DNA of 64,000 bases, taken from NCBI GenBank assembly GCA_009784825.1, contig WQXO01000004.1, positions 62,001-126,000 of the forward strand, in the 5' to 3' direction. Shown piece after piece: positions 52,973 to 61,574 of the stretch; positions within the stretch are counted from its first letter, which is position 1; each line of letters starts with the position of its first letter. The DNA comes from Oscillospiraceae bacterium. GTDB taxonomy: Bacteria > Bacillota > Clostridia > Oscillospirales > Ruminococcaceae. Made by a program: the position numbers and the translations under genes. The notes below the pieces were generated by a model. It had not been told where the DNA came from and searched no databases. It saw only the letters and a program-made list of their open reading frames with translations.

Positions 52973-53824
52973 ATGTTCATAATCAACAACATACCTGTAC
53001 AAGTCGAGCGTTTCCCTGACGGGACGCCGAGAATCAACATTTCGACAAGCGACGCTCGTGCCGTTATCGAATGGTTTTATGAAAAAGATGAGGAGATGAT
53101 TCTTTTCATGATAACCAATCATTTGCGGGAGCAGTGCGGCGTTGTGGATATTTCGCTTTATATGCCCTATATCCCCCATGCGAGAATGGACAGGGTTAAG
53201 AAGGTTAGCGAGGTCTTCACCTTGAAGCACTTCTGTGCGTTTATTAACTCCATGAGCTTCAGCAAGGTAACAGTGCGTGACGCTCACTCAAGCGTTTCGC
53301 TGGCTATGATAAACAACGTCGTTCAAGAGCCGATTACCGAGCCGATTGTAAAGCTTGTTAAAAAACTGCTTAATCCTAAGACAGACATAGTTTTCTACCC
53401 CGACGAGGGTAGCTGTAAGCGGTATACCGAGATATTAAAGTTCCCCTATGCGTTTGGTATTAAAAACCGCAACTGGGAGGACGGTTCGATTATGGGGCTG
53501 GACATTCACGGTGATGTACCGAAGGGTGCAAATGTTCTGATAATTGACGATATTTCAAGCTATGGCGGGACTTTCCTCAATTCTGCGAAGAAGCTGAAAA
53601 AATTAGGGGCGGGCAGCATTTATCTGTATGTCACCCACTGTGAGAACGCAATTCTCGACGGTCAGTTAATCGGCAGGAACCTACTCGAGAAAATCTACAC
53701 CACTAAGAGTATATTCACCCAGACCCACGAATTAATCGAGGTTATCGGGGAAGCTCCCCCTGCCGAAAAGGAAACGGCAAAGCCGACAAGACGACCCCCG
53801 AAGCCCATTAAATCGGAGGAATAA
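52973..53824 (+). CDS. Ribose-phosphate pyrophosphokinase homologue in NAD operon
   Basis: A 283-residue PRPP-synthetase-fold protein of the short type found beside NAMPT genes in bacteria and phages. Features: MPYIPHARMDRVKK (catalytic loop equivalent), VRDAHSSVSLAMINNV, FYPDEGSCKRY and the PRPP-site VLIIDDISSYGGTF. A Pro/Lys-rich tail ends the protein. A complete second PRPP synthetase exists at 25128-26291. It may feed PRPP to the next enzyme, or, as in the phage NARP1 pathway, phosphorylate ADP-ribose instead; the sequence alone does not decide. Confidence 0.85.
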   Translation: MFIINNIPVQVERFPDGTPRINISTSDARAVIEWFYEKDEEMILFMITNHLREQCGVVDISLYMPYIPHARMDRVKKVSEVFTLKHFCAFINSMSFSKVTVRDAHSSVSLAMINNVVQEPITEPIVKLVKKLLNPKTDIVFYPDEGSCKRYTEILKFPYAFGIKNRNWEDGSIMGLDIHGDVPKGANVLIIDDISSYGGTFLNSAKKLKKLGAGSIYLYVTHCENAILDGQLIGRNLLEKIYTTKSIFTQTHELIEVIGEAPPAEKETAKPTRRPPKPIKSEE

Positions 53825-53827
53825 GCC

Positions 53828-55387
53828 ATGCATATGAACCCATGCTTAATGGTGGACGCTTATAAATTGGGACACTATTTCATGCAGCCGCCGGGCGTGA
53901 CCTTTGTGTGGGACGGGTGGACTGCCCGCAGTAACCGTCATATGCCCGATTGCCCCGAGACTGTTAACTTCGGGTATCAGTTTACCATTAAGCGATATTT
54001 CGTGGATTTCTTTAATCGGTGGTTCTTCGGTGAGGACATAAACGCACTTGAAGCCGATTTCATAAAAAAAGTGAATAATGGGTTTAATCCCCGTTATTCG
54101 GATTTTGCACGCTTTCGTGAGCTGTATGACCTTGGGTATCTTCCTATATGCATTATGGGGTTGCCTGAGGGAATGACAGTCCCCGTTCGCGTGCCGCTTT
54201 ATGTAATCTATAACACAGATGAAAGGTTTTCGTGGCTTCCGCAATATTTGGAGGATTTATGGAGCTGTCATAACTGGCACCCGTCAACCTCGGCTACTGT
54301 TGCTTATGACCGACGGAAAATCCTCCAGCATTATGTAAACCTCACCTGCGATGATACCACTATTACCAAGAATTTGGCGGGGGATTTCAGTTTCAGAGGA
54401 TTAACCGGGGTTGAGACTGCGTATATCTCCACCTGCGGGCATTTGCTGTCGTTCGCAAAGACTGCCACGTTCGACTGTTACGGGCTGTTGCAGGAATTCT
54501 ACTCCGCTACTGACGAGGATTTATCGGGGATAGGCACACCGTCATTAGAACACAGTGTCGTTTGTCAAGGGATTGCCTATTATTTGAATATTCTGAAAAG
54601 TAATGGTGAGTATAAAGGGATAACCCTTGATAAATTCAGCGAATGGGACGAGAAGTTAGTCGCCGAGATGTGTTATTTAAAGTGGCTGATTACCGAGCTA
54701 CAGCCCGACGGTGCATTGTCATATGTGAGTGATACCTTCGATTTTTGGGGGGTCTGCACTAAGGTATTACCCGAGTTACGTGAGGATATTTTAGCACGGG
54801 AGGGTGTTTTGTTAATTCGCCCGGACAGTGGTGACCCGATTAAGATATGCTGTGGTGATGCCGGGGCTCAGACCTGGCATGAGCGGCAGGGGGCAATTCG
54901 GGTTATCGAGCATTATTTCGGAAGTACGCTGAACAGTAAGGGTTTCAAGGTCATTTCCCCGAAAATTCGTGTGATTTATGGGGACGCGATTGACCGTCAG
55001 CGTAATGTAGCAATTCCGCAGGGGTTGTATGAATTAAAGTATTCGGTTGAGAATATAGTGTTCGGGATTGGTTCACTGTCGTATCAGTGGGTTACGAGGG
55101 ATAACAGGGGTTATGCCTTAAAAGTGACTGATTGCATTATGGACGGGGTGGAAATTCCCCTGTATAAGTCCCCGAAGACTGACGACGGTACTAAGGCTTC
55201 ACAAAGAGGGTGTTTTGCGGTTCACTATGACGAGGACGGCAGAATTACCTATACCGACGGCTTGACATTCAAGGAGGCGATTGGTTTTAAGGGGAATCTG
55301 ATGCGTGAGGTTTTTAGGGACGGTGTTATGAAAAACTTAGAGGATTTCGCTACTATTCGTAATCGTTTATGGGGAGGGGAATTCTGA
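53828..55387 (+). CDS. NAMPT/NadV-like nicotinamide phosphoribosyltransferase
   Basis: A 519-residue protein similar to NadV/NAMPT. The start MVDAYKLGHYFMQPPG and WTARSNRHMP match the N-terminal phosphoribosyl-acceptor region; GDFSFRGLTGVETA holds the Asp tied to nicotinamide preference in NAMPT; LEHSVVCQG has the catalytic His; LIRPDSGDPIK binds phosphate. The GGAGG site lies seven bases before the ATG. It directly follows the PRPP-synthetase homologue (3 bp) and overlaps nadE by one base. A relaxed or ADP-ribose-based activity as in phage NARP1 enzymes cannot be excluded. Confidence 0.88.
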   Translation: MHMNPCLMVDAYKLGHYFMQPPGVTFVWDGWTARSNRHMPDCPETVNFGYQFTIKRYFVDFFNRWFFGEDINALEADFIKKVNNGFNPRYSDFARFRELYDLGYLPICIMGLPEGMTVPVRVPLYVIYNTDERFSWLPQYLEDLWSCHNWHPSTSATVAYDRRKILQHYVNLTCDDTTITKNLAGDFSFRGLTGVETAYISTCGHLLSFAKTATFDCYGLLQEFYSATDEDLSGIGTPSLEHSVVCQGIAYYLNILKSNGEYKGITLDKFSEWDEKLVAEMCYLKWLITELQPDGALSYVSDTFDFWGVCTKVLPELREDILAREGVLLIRPDSGDPIKICCGDAGAQTWHERQGAIRVIEHYFGSTLNSKGFKVISPKIRVIYGDAIDRQRNVAIPQGLYELKYSVENIVFGIGSLSYQWVTRDNRGYALKVTDCIMDGVEIPLYKSPKTDDGTKASQRGCFAVHYDEDGRITYTDGLTFKEAIGFKGNLMREVFRDGVMKNLEDFATIRNRLWGGEF

Positions 55388-56103
55388 TGAACGCTATAAA
55401 AAATGATATTGTTATGTGGATAAAAGATTATTTCAAGCATAACGCCTCTCCCGAAACTAAGGCGGTTATCGGCATAAGCGGCGGGAAGGACAGTTCGGTG
55501 TGTGCGGCGTTATGCGTGGCGGCACTCGGAAAGTCCCGTGTGCTTGGGGTGCTGATGCCGCAGGGAAGCCAGCATGACATTGATGTTTCTTATGAATTAT
55601 GCGAGTTCCTCGAAATTGAGCATGTTGAAGTGAATATAGGAAAGTCTGTAAATGATGTTTATTCCGCAATTGAAAATACCGGACTTGTTTTAAATGATAC
55701 TGCCGTGTTTAATACTCCTGCAAGAATTCGCATGACCACGCTTTATGCGGTTTCGGCGATTGTGGGAGGTAGGGTGGTCAACACCTCTAACTTAAGTGAG
55801 GATTATGTCGGGTGGGCGACAAAGTTCGGGGATATGGCAGGCGACTTCAGCCCGCTGTCGAGCTTAACGTATACGCAGGTTATTTCTGTTGGGAAAGCAC
55901 TTGGGCTTCCGGAGAAGTTTATAAATAAAGTCCCCGAGGACGGTTTAACCGGGAAAACCGACGAGGAAAACTTCGGGTTTTCTTATGAGGTGCTTGACGA
56001 GTATATACGTAAAGGGACATGTTCATCTGTCGAAATTAAGGAAAAAATTGATAAACTTCATAAACAAAGCAGGCATAAATTCAAAGAAATGCCCAAATAT
56101 TGA
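55387..56103 (+). CDS. nadE: NAD synthetase (ammonia-dependent type)
   Basis: A 238-residue N-type ATP pyrophosphatase that amidates nicotinic acid adenine dinucleotide to NAD. The P-loop is VIGISGGKDSSVCAAL; VNTSNLSEDYVGWATKFGD and KVPEDGLTGKTDEENFGFSY are further NadE signatures. No glutaminase domain is attached, so ammonia is the likely nitrogen donor. The start overlaps the previous stop as TGATG; an earlier in-frame ATG lies inside the previous gene. It ends the NAD operon. Confidence 0.95.
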   Translation: MNAIKNDIVMWIKDYFKHNASPETKAVIGISGGKDSSVCAALCVAALGKSRVLGVLMPQGSQHDIDVSYELCEFLEIEHVEVNIGKSVNDVYSAIENTGLVLNDTAVFNTPARIRMTTLYAVSAIVGGRVVNTSNLSEDYVGWATKFGDMAGDFSPLSSLTYTQVISVGKALGLPEKFINKVPEDGLTGKTDEENFGFSYEVLDEYIRKGTCSSVEIKEKIDKLHKQSRHKFKEMPKY

Positions 56104-56131
56104 AGATTTTCGGAAAATTTATAAAAAACCC

Positions 56132-56160
56132 TTGACAAGCATTGCTTTATATGATATAAT
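56132..56160 (+). promoter_or_regulatory. Promoter of the rpmG-secE-nusG-rplK-rplA operon
   Basis: TTGACA (56132-56137), 17 bp spacer, TATAAT (56155-56160). A leader of about 120 nt follows with a GCGAAC-ATTCT-GTTCGC hairpin (about 56228-56244) before rpmG. Confidence 0.85.
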
Positions 56161-56286
56161 GCAATCACCTCATCAAGGGGTCTATTTTTTTGTGCGTTCA
56201 AACAACCCCTAATACGAGGGAGGCAATGCGAACATTCTGTTCGCTATAAGGGTGATAAACCTAATAAATCAGGAGGTGCCGACATT

Positions 56287-56436
56287 ATGAGAATTAAAAT
56301 TACCATGGCTTGTCAGGAATGCAAGCAAAGAAACTACAACACGAAAAAGAACAAGAAGAACAACCCCGACAGAATAGAAATGCAAAAGCATTGTAAATTC
56401 TGCCGCAAGCACACTCTTCACAAGGAAACTAAGTAA
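56287..56436 (+). CDS. rpmG: 50S ribosomal protein L33
   Basis: A 49-residue ribosomal protein with the zinc-ribbon Cys pairs [10 protein letters not shown] and CKFCRKHT, so it is the Cys-containing form of L33. Sequence starts [12 protein letters not shown] and ends HKETK. The site AGGAGGTG lies before the ATG. Position before secE and nusG is standard. Confidence 0.96.
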   Translation: MRIKITMACQECKQRNYNTKKNKKNNPDRIEMQKHCKFCRKHTLHKETK

Positions 56437-56451
56437 AGGAGGCGGACAATA

Positions 56452-56802
56452 GTGGCTGATATTGAAAAAACAAACGAAAACGAAAAAATTGAAAAGACGG
56501 AAAAATCAAAGTCAAAACCAAAACAGTCTGTAAAGAAAACTGATGCAGACAAAGCAAAAGAAAAGAAAGCAAACGAAAAAGGTGCGAAAAAAGCCGCCGC
56601 CGCCAAGAAATCCAAACGCTCCCCATTAAAATGGTTCAGGGAAGCAAGGTCGGAATTTAAGAAGGTCACATGGCCCACCCCTAAACAGGTCGTTAAAAAT
56701 ACCGGTGTGGTTTTGGTTATGCTGACAATCGCAGGTCTGGCAATTTGGGGAGTAGATTTACTTTTGGAATATATCTTCGGGTTAATTCTGATTGTAGAAT
56801 AA
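56452..56802 (+). CDS. secE: Preprotein translocase subunit SecE
   Basis: A 116-residue protein starting with GTG, preceded by AAAGGAGG. A long Lys/Glu-rich N-terminal extension (about 1-58) leads into the conserved amphipathic helix FREARSEFKKVTWPTPKQVV and a single membrane helix (about 88-112). The extension is unusually long for SecE. Confidence 0.94.
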   Translation: MADIEKTNENEKIEKTEKSKSKPKQSVKKTDADKAKEKKANEKGAKKAAAAKKSKRSPLKWFREARSEFKKVTWPTPKQVVKNTGVVLVMLTIAGLAIWGVDLLLEYIFGLILIVE

Positions 56803-56827
56803 AAAATGCGGTTTTAAGGGGATTAAA

Positions 56828-57352
56828 ATGTCTGAAGCTAAGTGGTATATACTGCACACCTATTCCGGCTATGAAAAAAAGGTTGCCGATAATATTGTCA
56901 AGCTCGTGGAAAACAGAAACTTTCAACATTTGATTGAGGAAGTTATGGTTCCCACCGAAATGGTCACGGAAACTCATGACGGGAAAACAAAACAGGTTGA
57001 GGTTAAGCTCTTCCCATGTTACGTCTATGTTAAAATGGTAATGACCGACGAGTCTTGGTATATTTGCAGGAACACCAGAGGAGTTACCGGATTTGTGGGG
57101 CCCGGGTCTAAGCCCATTCCGCTGACCGAGCAGGAAATACAGAACCTCGGAATGATTAAACAGCCCGCAAGTGAGCTTTCGTTCAAGGAAGGTGAAATCG
57201 TTTCTATCGTTTCCGGCCCTCTCGAAGGATACGAGGGTGTGGTTAAGGAAATTGATGAGGCGGGTGCAAAGGTTCTTGTGGCAGTGTCTATGTTCGGGAG
57301 AGAAACTCCCGCTACGCTTGATATTTCGGCGATTACTAAGTTAAAAGTCTAA
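56828..57352 (+). CDS. nusG: Transcription antitermination factor NusG
   Basis: A 174-residue NusG with the NGN domain (starting AKWYILHTYSGYEKKVADNI, then FPCYVYVKMVM and RNTRGVTGFVG) and a C-terminal KOW domain (FKEGEIVSIVSGPLEGYEGV). Binds RNA polymerase to modulate pausing. Gene order with secE and rplK is conserved. Confidence 0.97.
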   Translation: MSEAKWYILHTYSGYEKKVADNIVKLVENRNFQHLIEEVMVPTEMVTETHDGKTKQVEVKLFPCYVYVKMVMTDESWYICRNTRGVTGFVGPGSKPIPLTEQEIQNLGMIKQPASELSFKEGEIVSIVSGPLEGYEGVVKEIDEAGAKVLVAVSMFGRETPATLDISAITKLKV

Positions 57353-57382
57353 ACTATTCTTAAAATAAGGGGTACGTTAAAA

Positions 57383-57808
57383 ATGGCACAGAAAATTATC
57401 GGTTATATTAAATTACAAATTCCTGCGGGGAAAGCAACTCCCGCTCCGCCTGTAGGCCCTGCATTGGGTCAGCACGGCGTTAATATCATGGCGTTTACCA
57501 AGGATTTCAACGAGCGTACTAAAAATGATGCAGGGTTAATCATTCCTGTTGTTATCACGGTTTATGCGGACAGAAGCTTTTCGTTTATTACGAAAACACC
57601 GCCTGCTGCTGTGTTGATTAAGAAAGCCTGCGGTATTGAAAGCGGTTCGGGTGTTCCGAATAAAACTAAGGTTGCAAAGATTACTAAAAGTCAGCTTGAG
57701 GCAATTGCACAGCAGAAAATGCCTGACCTTAACGCAAGCAATCTTGAATCGGCAATGTCTATGATTGCCGGAACAGCACGTTCCATGGGCGTGGAAGTAG
57801 CAGACTAA
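57383..57808 (+). CDS. rplK: 50S ribosomal protein L11
   Basis: A 141-residue ribosomal protein with the diagnostic [20 protein letters not shown] and [15 protein letters not shown] regions and a normal C-terminal RNA-binding domain ending [13 protein letters not shown]. The stop codon TAA is the start of an AT-rich repeat. Confidence 0.98.
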   Translation: MAQKIIGYIKLQIPAGKATPAPPVGPALGQHGVNIMAFTKDFNERTKNDAGLIIPVVITVYADRSFSFITKTPPAAVLIKKACGIESGSGVPNKTKVAKITKSQLEAIAQQKMPDLNASNLESAMSMIAGTARSMGVEVAD

Positions 57809-57841
57809 TTAATAGGTAATAATTAATAATTAATAATTATT
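57806..57841. repeat. AT-rich repeat at the rplK stop codon
   Basis: TAATTAATAGGTAATAATTA then ATAATTAATAATTA; the first TAA is the rplK stop. It is the same family as the repeats after glyA and before the CoA-transferase gene. Confidence 0.6.
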
Positions 57842-57905
57842 TATTGTAAATACGTGGGAGATTGCTTTAAAGCTGTCGATAGAACCACTAAGGAGGATTT
57901 TACAA

Positions 57906-58595
57906 ATGAAACACGGTAAAAAGTTCAGAGAGAGCGAAAAGTTAATTGATTCAACCAAGCTTTATGACACCAATGAGGCACTTGACCTTGTTTGTCAAAC
58001 AGCAAAGGCGAAGTTCGACGAGACTGTCGAAATCCACATCAGATTGGGTGTTGACTCCCGTCACGCTGACCAACAGGTAAGAGGTGCAGTTGTGTTACCC
58101 AATGGTACAGGCAGAACTGTCAGAACCCTTGTCTTCGCAAAGGGCGACAAAATTAAGGAAGCTGAGGAAGCCGGTTCGGATTTCGTGGCAGACGATGATA
58201 CCGTTGCGAAAATTCAAGGCGGTTGGATGGACTTCGACGTTGTTATTGCTTCTCCGGATATGATGGGAACAGTCGGTAAATTAGGTAAGGTGTTAGGTCC
58301 TCGCGGTCTTATGCCTAACCCGAAGGCCGGTACGGTTACTCCCGATGTTGCAAAAGCAGTTAAAGAAGCTAAAGCGGGTAAAATCGAATATCGCTTGGAT
58401 AAAACAAACATTATCCACTGCCCTATCGGGAAAGCGTCGTTCGGTAAAGAGAAGTTGGAAGAAAACTTCGATACTCTTATGGGGGCTGTTATTAAAGCTA
58501 AGCCTGCCGCCGCTAAGGGGCAGTATGTGAAAAGCTGTACAGTTGCCGCAACTATGGGACCGGGCGTAAAGGTTAATACAATTAAGTTTATATAA
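57906..58595 (+). CDS. rplA: 50S ribosomal protein L1
   Basis: A 229-residue ribosomal protein of normal length. Diagnostic stretches are [40 protein letters not shown] and [20 protein letters not shown] strong AAGGAGG site precedes it. The next genes expected in most bacteria, rplJ, rplL and rpoB, do not follow; a tryptophanase-family gene does. Confidence 0.98.
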   Translation: MKHGKKFRESEKLIDSTKLYDTNEALDLVCQTAKAKFDETVEIHIRLGVDSRHADQQVRGAVVLPNGTGRTVRTLVFAKGDKIKEAEEAGSDFVADDDTVAKIQGGWMDFDVVIASPDMMGTVGKLGKVLGPRGLMPNPKAGTVTPDVAKAVKEAKAGKIEYRLDKTNIIHCPIGKASFGKEKLEENFDTLMGAVIKAKPAAAKGQYVKSCTVAATMGPGVKVNTIKFI

Positions 58596-58609
58596 TCAAT
58601 TCAAGTATG

Positions 58610-58634
58610 GCACGGTGAATAACCGTGCTTATTT
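58610..58634 (+). terminator. Probable terminator after rplA
   Basis: GCACGGT-GAATA-ACCGTGC followed by TTATTT. The T-run is weak, so termination may be partial. Confidence 0.6.
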
Positions 58635-58660
58635 GTAAATTTAAATAAGGAGAGGTTCTT

Positions 58661-60109
58661 ATGTCTTTTGTGAAATTTATGTCGGGGGAGAATATTCCGC
58701 TTGAAATGCACAAGGTTCGCATGGTGCAGAAGGTCAACCTGTTACCGGTGGAGCAACGCCTTAAAGCTATCGAGGAAGCGGGGTATAATACGTTTTTGTT
58801 GAAAAACCGTGATGTATTCTTAGACCAGCTGACCGACAGCGGTGTAAACGCCATGAGCCAAGAGCAGTATGCCGCTATGATGCGTGCTGATGACAGTTAT
58901 GCCGGGTCTGAGACTTTTTATCGTCTTGAAGCGGTTTTACAGGATATTTTCGGCATGAAGTATTTCCTGCCCGCCCATCAGGGTCGTGCGTGTGAACACC
59001 TTATTTCAAAAATCCTCGTTAAACCGGGTTTAACCACTATTATGAACTATCACTTCACCACCACTAAAGCACACATCACGATATTAGGCGGGATAGTTGA
59101 GGAGATTGTCATTGACGAGGGGTTAAAAATCGAGAGTGATTTACCATTTAAGGGTGACTTAAATATCGACAGGCTTAACGAGCTTATTAAAAAGCTCGGC
59201 AAGGAAAAAATTGCATTCGTTCGCATTGAGGCAGGAACTAACTTAATCGGGGGACAGCCTGTTTCCATGAACAATATGCGTATGGTGTCCGACATTTGCC
59301 GTAATGCCGGTATTCCGCTTGTTTATGACGCAAGTCTGTTGGGGGATAACTTGTATTTCATTAAAAAGCGTGATGAAAAGTATAAAAATGCTGATATTAA
59401 GTCCATTTGCCGTGAAATCGCTTCAATGATGGATATTGTGTATTTCTCTGCCCGTAAGCTCGGCTCTGCACGGGGAGGCGGTATATTAGTCAATAATGAG
59501 GAGCTGTATCTGAAGTTCCGTGACTTGATTCCTTTATATGAGGGATTTCTCACCTATGGCGGCATGTCTGTTCGGGAAATGGAGGCACTTGCTGTCGGTT
59601 TAGAGGAAACCATGGACATGGACGTGGTCAGTCAAACTCCTATAATCGTAGAGGCACTGTGCAATGAATTAATTAAGAATGGCGTGCCTGTTGTAACTCC
59701 TCCGGGGGGCTTGGGCTGTCACGTGGACGCTACGCAAATATGTGCCCACCTGCCTCAAACCCAGTATCGTGCGGGGGCGTTGACTGCCGCTATATATATT
59801 GCAAGCGGTGTTCGTAATATGGAGCGTGGTACTATGAGTGAGCAACGCAACGAGGATGGTAGTGAGCGGTTCGCTGAAATGGAGCTTGCCCGCCTTGCAG
59901 TTCCAAGACGTGTGTTCACTCTTTCGCAGGTTAAATATACTGCTGACCGCATTAGCTGGTTGTACCAAAACCGCAATCTTATAGGCGGGTTGGAATTCAC
60001 CGAGGAGCCTAAGGTATTGCGTTTCTTCTTCGGGCGGCTTAAGCCAATCGGTAACTGGCCCGAGGAATTAGCAAAGAAATTCAGAGAAGATTTCGGCGAT
60101 AGTCTGTAA
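58661..60109 (+). CDS. Tryptophanase/tyrosine phenol-lyase family beta-eliminating lyase
   Basis: A 482-residue PLP enzyme of the TnaA/Tpl family, which splits tryptophan to indole or tyrosine to phenol, with pyruvate and ammonia. Recognisable parts are NTFLLKNRDVFLDQLTDSGV, YFLPAHQGRACEHL, IGGQPVSMNNMRMV, PLVYDASLLGDNLYF, the PLP-lysine region VYFSARKLGSARGGG and TEEPKVLRFFFGRL near the C-terminus. The lysine context differs from the SAKKD/SGKKD of characterised enzymes, so substrate is uncertain. An AAGGAGAGG site precedes the ATG. It occupies the place where rplJ would be expected. Confidence 0.88.
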   Translation: MSFVKFMSGENIPLEMHKVRMVQKVNLLPVEQRLKAIEEAGYNTFLLKNRDVFLDQLTDSGVNAMSQEQYAAMMRADDSYAGSETFYRLEAVLQDIFGMKYFLPAHQGRACEHLISKILVKPGLTTIMNYHFTTTKAHITILGGIVEEIVIDEGLKIESDLPFKGDLNIDRLNELIKKLGKEKIAFVRIEAGTNLIGGQPVSMNNMRMVSDICRNAGIPLVYDASLLGDNLYFIKKRDEKYKNADIKSICREIASMMDIVYFSARKLGSARGGGILVNNEELYLKFRDLIPLYEGFLTYGGMSVREMEALAVGLEETMDMDVVSQTPIIVEALCNELIKNGVPVVTPPGGLGCHVDATQICAHLPQTQYRAGALTAAIYIASGVRNMERGTMSEQRNEDGSERFAEMELARLAVPRRVFTLSQVKYTADRISWLYQNRNLIGGLEFTEEPKVLRFFFGRLKPIGNWPEELAKKFREDFGDSL

Positions 60110-60130
60110 ACTTTTGTGCAATTTATCATA

Positions 60131-60159
60131 TTGACAAATTGAATTTCATATGCTAATAT
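60131..60159 (+). promoter_or_regulatory. Promoter driving the riboswitch and CDF gene
   Basis: TTGACA (60131-60136), 17 bp spacer, TAATAT (60154-60159). The predicted start at about 60166 coincides with the first base pairs of the riboswitch. Confidence 0.65.
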
Positions 60160-60166
60160 AGTTAAA

Positions 60167-60303
60167 ACTGAGCAGGCGATGGATTCGTTTAAGAATTCGT
60201 GGTGCCGGGTCGCTAATGCGACTAAAGTCGCTAATGCAACTTTAGTTGCTAATGCAACAGTAGGATATACCTACGGGACAGTAATGTCCCCGTAGGTATT
60301 TTT
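60167..60303 (+). ncRNA. NiCo (czcD-motif) riboswitch with built-in terminator and expanded P3
   Basis: The leader matches what I recall of the NiCo riboswitch consensus: ACTGAGCAGGCGATG, hairpin GGATTC/GAATTC, GCCGGG, a hairpin, GCAACAG, hairpin GTAGG/CCTAC, then GGGACAGT. P1 pairs ACTG (60167-60170) with CAGT (60279-60282). CCTACGGGACA (60270-60280) can instead pair with TGTCCCCGTAGG (60285-60296), followed by TATTTTTA: a terminator exclusive with P1/P4. Metal binding should thus turn the gene on. P3 is expanded into three 18-bp units GTYGC-TAAT-GCRAC (60209-60258). The next gene is a CDF exporter. Confidence 0.85.
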
Positions 60304-60325
60304 ATTTATATTAGGAGATTTTATT

Positions 60326-61249
60326 ATGAACAAGAACAAAAAGATGATTAAGAAAGAGTTAACTAATGAGCAAATCGGCATAAAAGTCGCATTTAACACG
60401 GTTATGGTAAACCTTATCCTGACCGCTTTTAAGTTTTTTGCGGGGATTTTCGGGAATTCTACCGCTATGATTGCTGATGCGGTTCACTCGCTTTCTGACG
60501 GCTTAACCACGATTTTTGTGATGATTGGGATTAAGTTAGCCAACAAAAAACCCGATAAGGAACACCCTTATGGGCATGAACGCTTTGAATGTGTTGCCGC
60601 CATCATTATGTCTGTCGCATTGTTCTTGACCGGGGTGGGAATAGGCTGGGCAGGGATTCAACAAATTTTATCGGATAATTATGAGGAGATGCCTGTCCCG
60701 GGGATTATCGCACTTGTTGCTGCTGTTTTGACCATTGTTGTAAAAGAAGCCATGTATTGGTATGAGCGTGCCGCCGCTATTAAAATTAACTCCTCTGCCC
60801 TTTTAGCGGACGCATGGCACAGCCGCTCCGACTCGCTTTCCTCAATTGGCAGTTTTTTCGGAATATTGGGGGCACGCCTCGGTTTTCCCATTCTTGACTC
60901 GATTGCGGCGATAATTATTTCTGTGTTTATTCTTAAGGTTGCGATTGATATTTTCCGTGTTTCTGTTGGGAAGATGACCGACAAGTCCTGCGATGACGAA
61001 ACTGAGGGAAAAATGAGAGAGGTCATTCTCGCTCAAGAAGATGTTCAGGGGATTGATTTACTTAAAACAAGAATGTTCGCAGACAAAATATATGTCGATG
61101 TTGAAATATGTGCTGATGGGTTGATTACATTACATGAAGCACACAGCATTGCTCATACTGTACATGACGCAATCGAAACCGAGTTCCCTAAGGTTAAGCA
61201 CTGCTCGGTTCATGTGAACCCGGTTGATTTACCGGATGACTCGGAATAA
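60326..61249 (+). CDS. Cation diffusion facilitator (CzcD-type metal exporter)
   Basis: A 307-residue CDF transporter with about six membrane helices and a C-terminal cytosolic domain (about 215-300). Metal-binding motifs are IADAVHSLSDG in helix 2 (HxxxD) and LLADAWHSRSDSLSS in helix 5. HPYGHERFE between helices 2 and 3 is typical. The preceding riboswitch indicates cobalt and/or nickel export with induction by these ions. Site AGGAGA before the ATG; a terminator follows. Confidence 0.94.
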   Translation: MNKNKKMIKKELTNEQIGIKVAFNTVMVNLILTAFKFFAGIFGNSTAMIADAVHSLSDGLTTIFVMIGIKLANKKPDKEHPYGHERFECVAAIIMSVALFLTGVGIGWAGIQQILSDNYEEMPVPGIIALVAAVLTIVVKEAMYWYERAAAIKINSSALLADAWHSRSDSLSSIGSFFGILGARLGFPILDSIAAIIISVFILKVAIDIFRVSVGKMTDKSCDDETEGKMREVILAQEDVQGIDLLKTRMFADKIYVDVEICADGLITLHEAHSIAHTVHDAIETEFPKVKHCSVHVNPVDLPDDSE

Positions 61250-61261
61250 TAATAGAGTAAG

Positions 61262-61296
61262 ACAGGGCTTTCTATTTAAAGATTGCCCTGTTTTTT
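61262..61296 (+). terminator. Rho-independent terminator after the CDF gene
   Basis: ACAGGGC, a loop of about 16 nt, GCCCTGT, then TTTTT. It isolates the riboswitch-CDF unit from the next operon. Confidence 0.85.
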
Positions 61297-61355
61297 AACG
61301 GATTTTTCAATTATGCATAATATAGTGTATACATTGACAAGGAGAAATTTATTTA

Positions 61356-61574
61356 ATGAATAACGGGAAATCATCAATAATTATACTAAATTCGGTTACT
61401 GAAGCCAATAAAGCACGCAGAGAGCTTTCTAATTATAAAATAAAGTGTTCTGTCGAAAAAGTGACCGTGAAACGGGGCGGCTGCGGCTTCGGTATCAGGG
61501 TCACTGATGACCCTGATAAAATTTGCAGGTATTTGGAATTAATTGATATTGAATGTTCTGAGGTGATAAGATGA
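61356..61574 (+). CDS. DUF3343 putative sulfur/selenium carrier-like protein
   Basis: A 72-residue protein of the DUF3343 family: a single beta-alpha-beta fold with KRGGCGFGIRV, whose Cys is a candidate carrier residue. DUF3343 proteins accompany cysteine desulfurases and selenium genes. Its stop overlaps the start of the next gene (a cysteine desulfurase-like gene) as ATGA, strongly suggesting joint function in sulfur transfer. AAGGAG site before the ATG. Role is inferred. Confidence 0.82.
   Translation: MNNGKSSIIILNSVTEANKARRELSNYKIKCSVEKVTVKRGGCGFGIRVTDDPDKICRYLELIDIECSEVIR

Noticed and set aside
60209-60258. Short direct repeats considered as a CRISPR array
   Set aside because: Units are 18 bp with no unique spacers, and they occupy the P3 position of a riboswitch.
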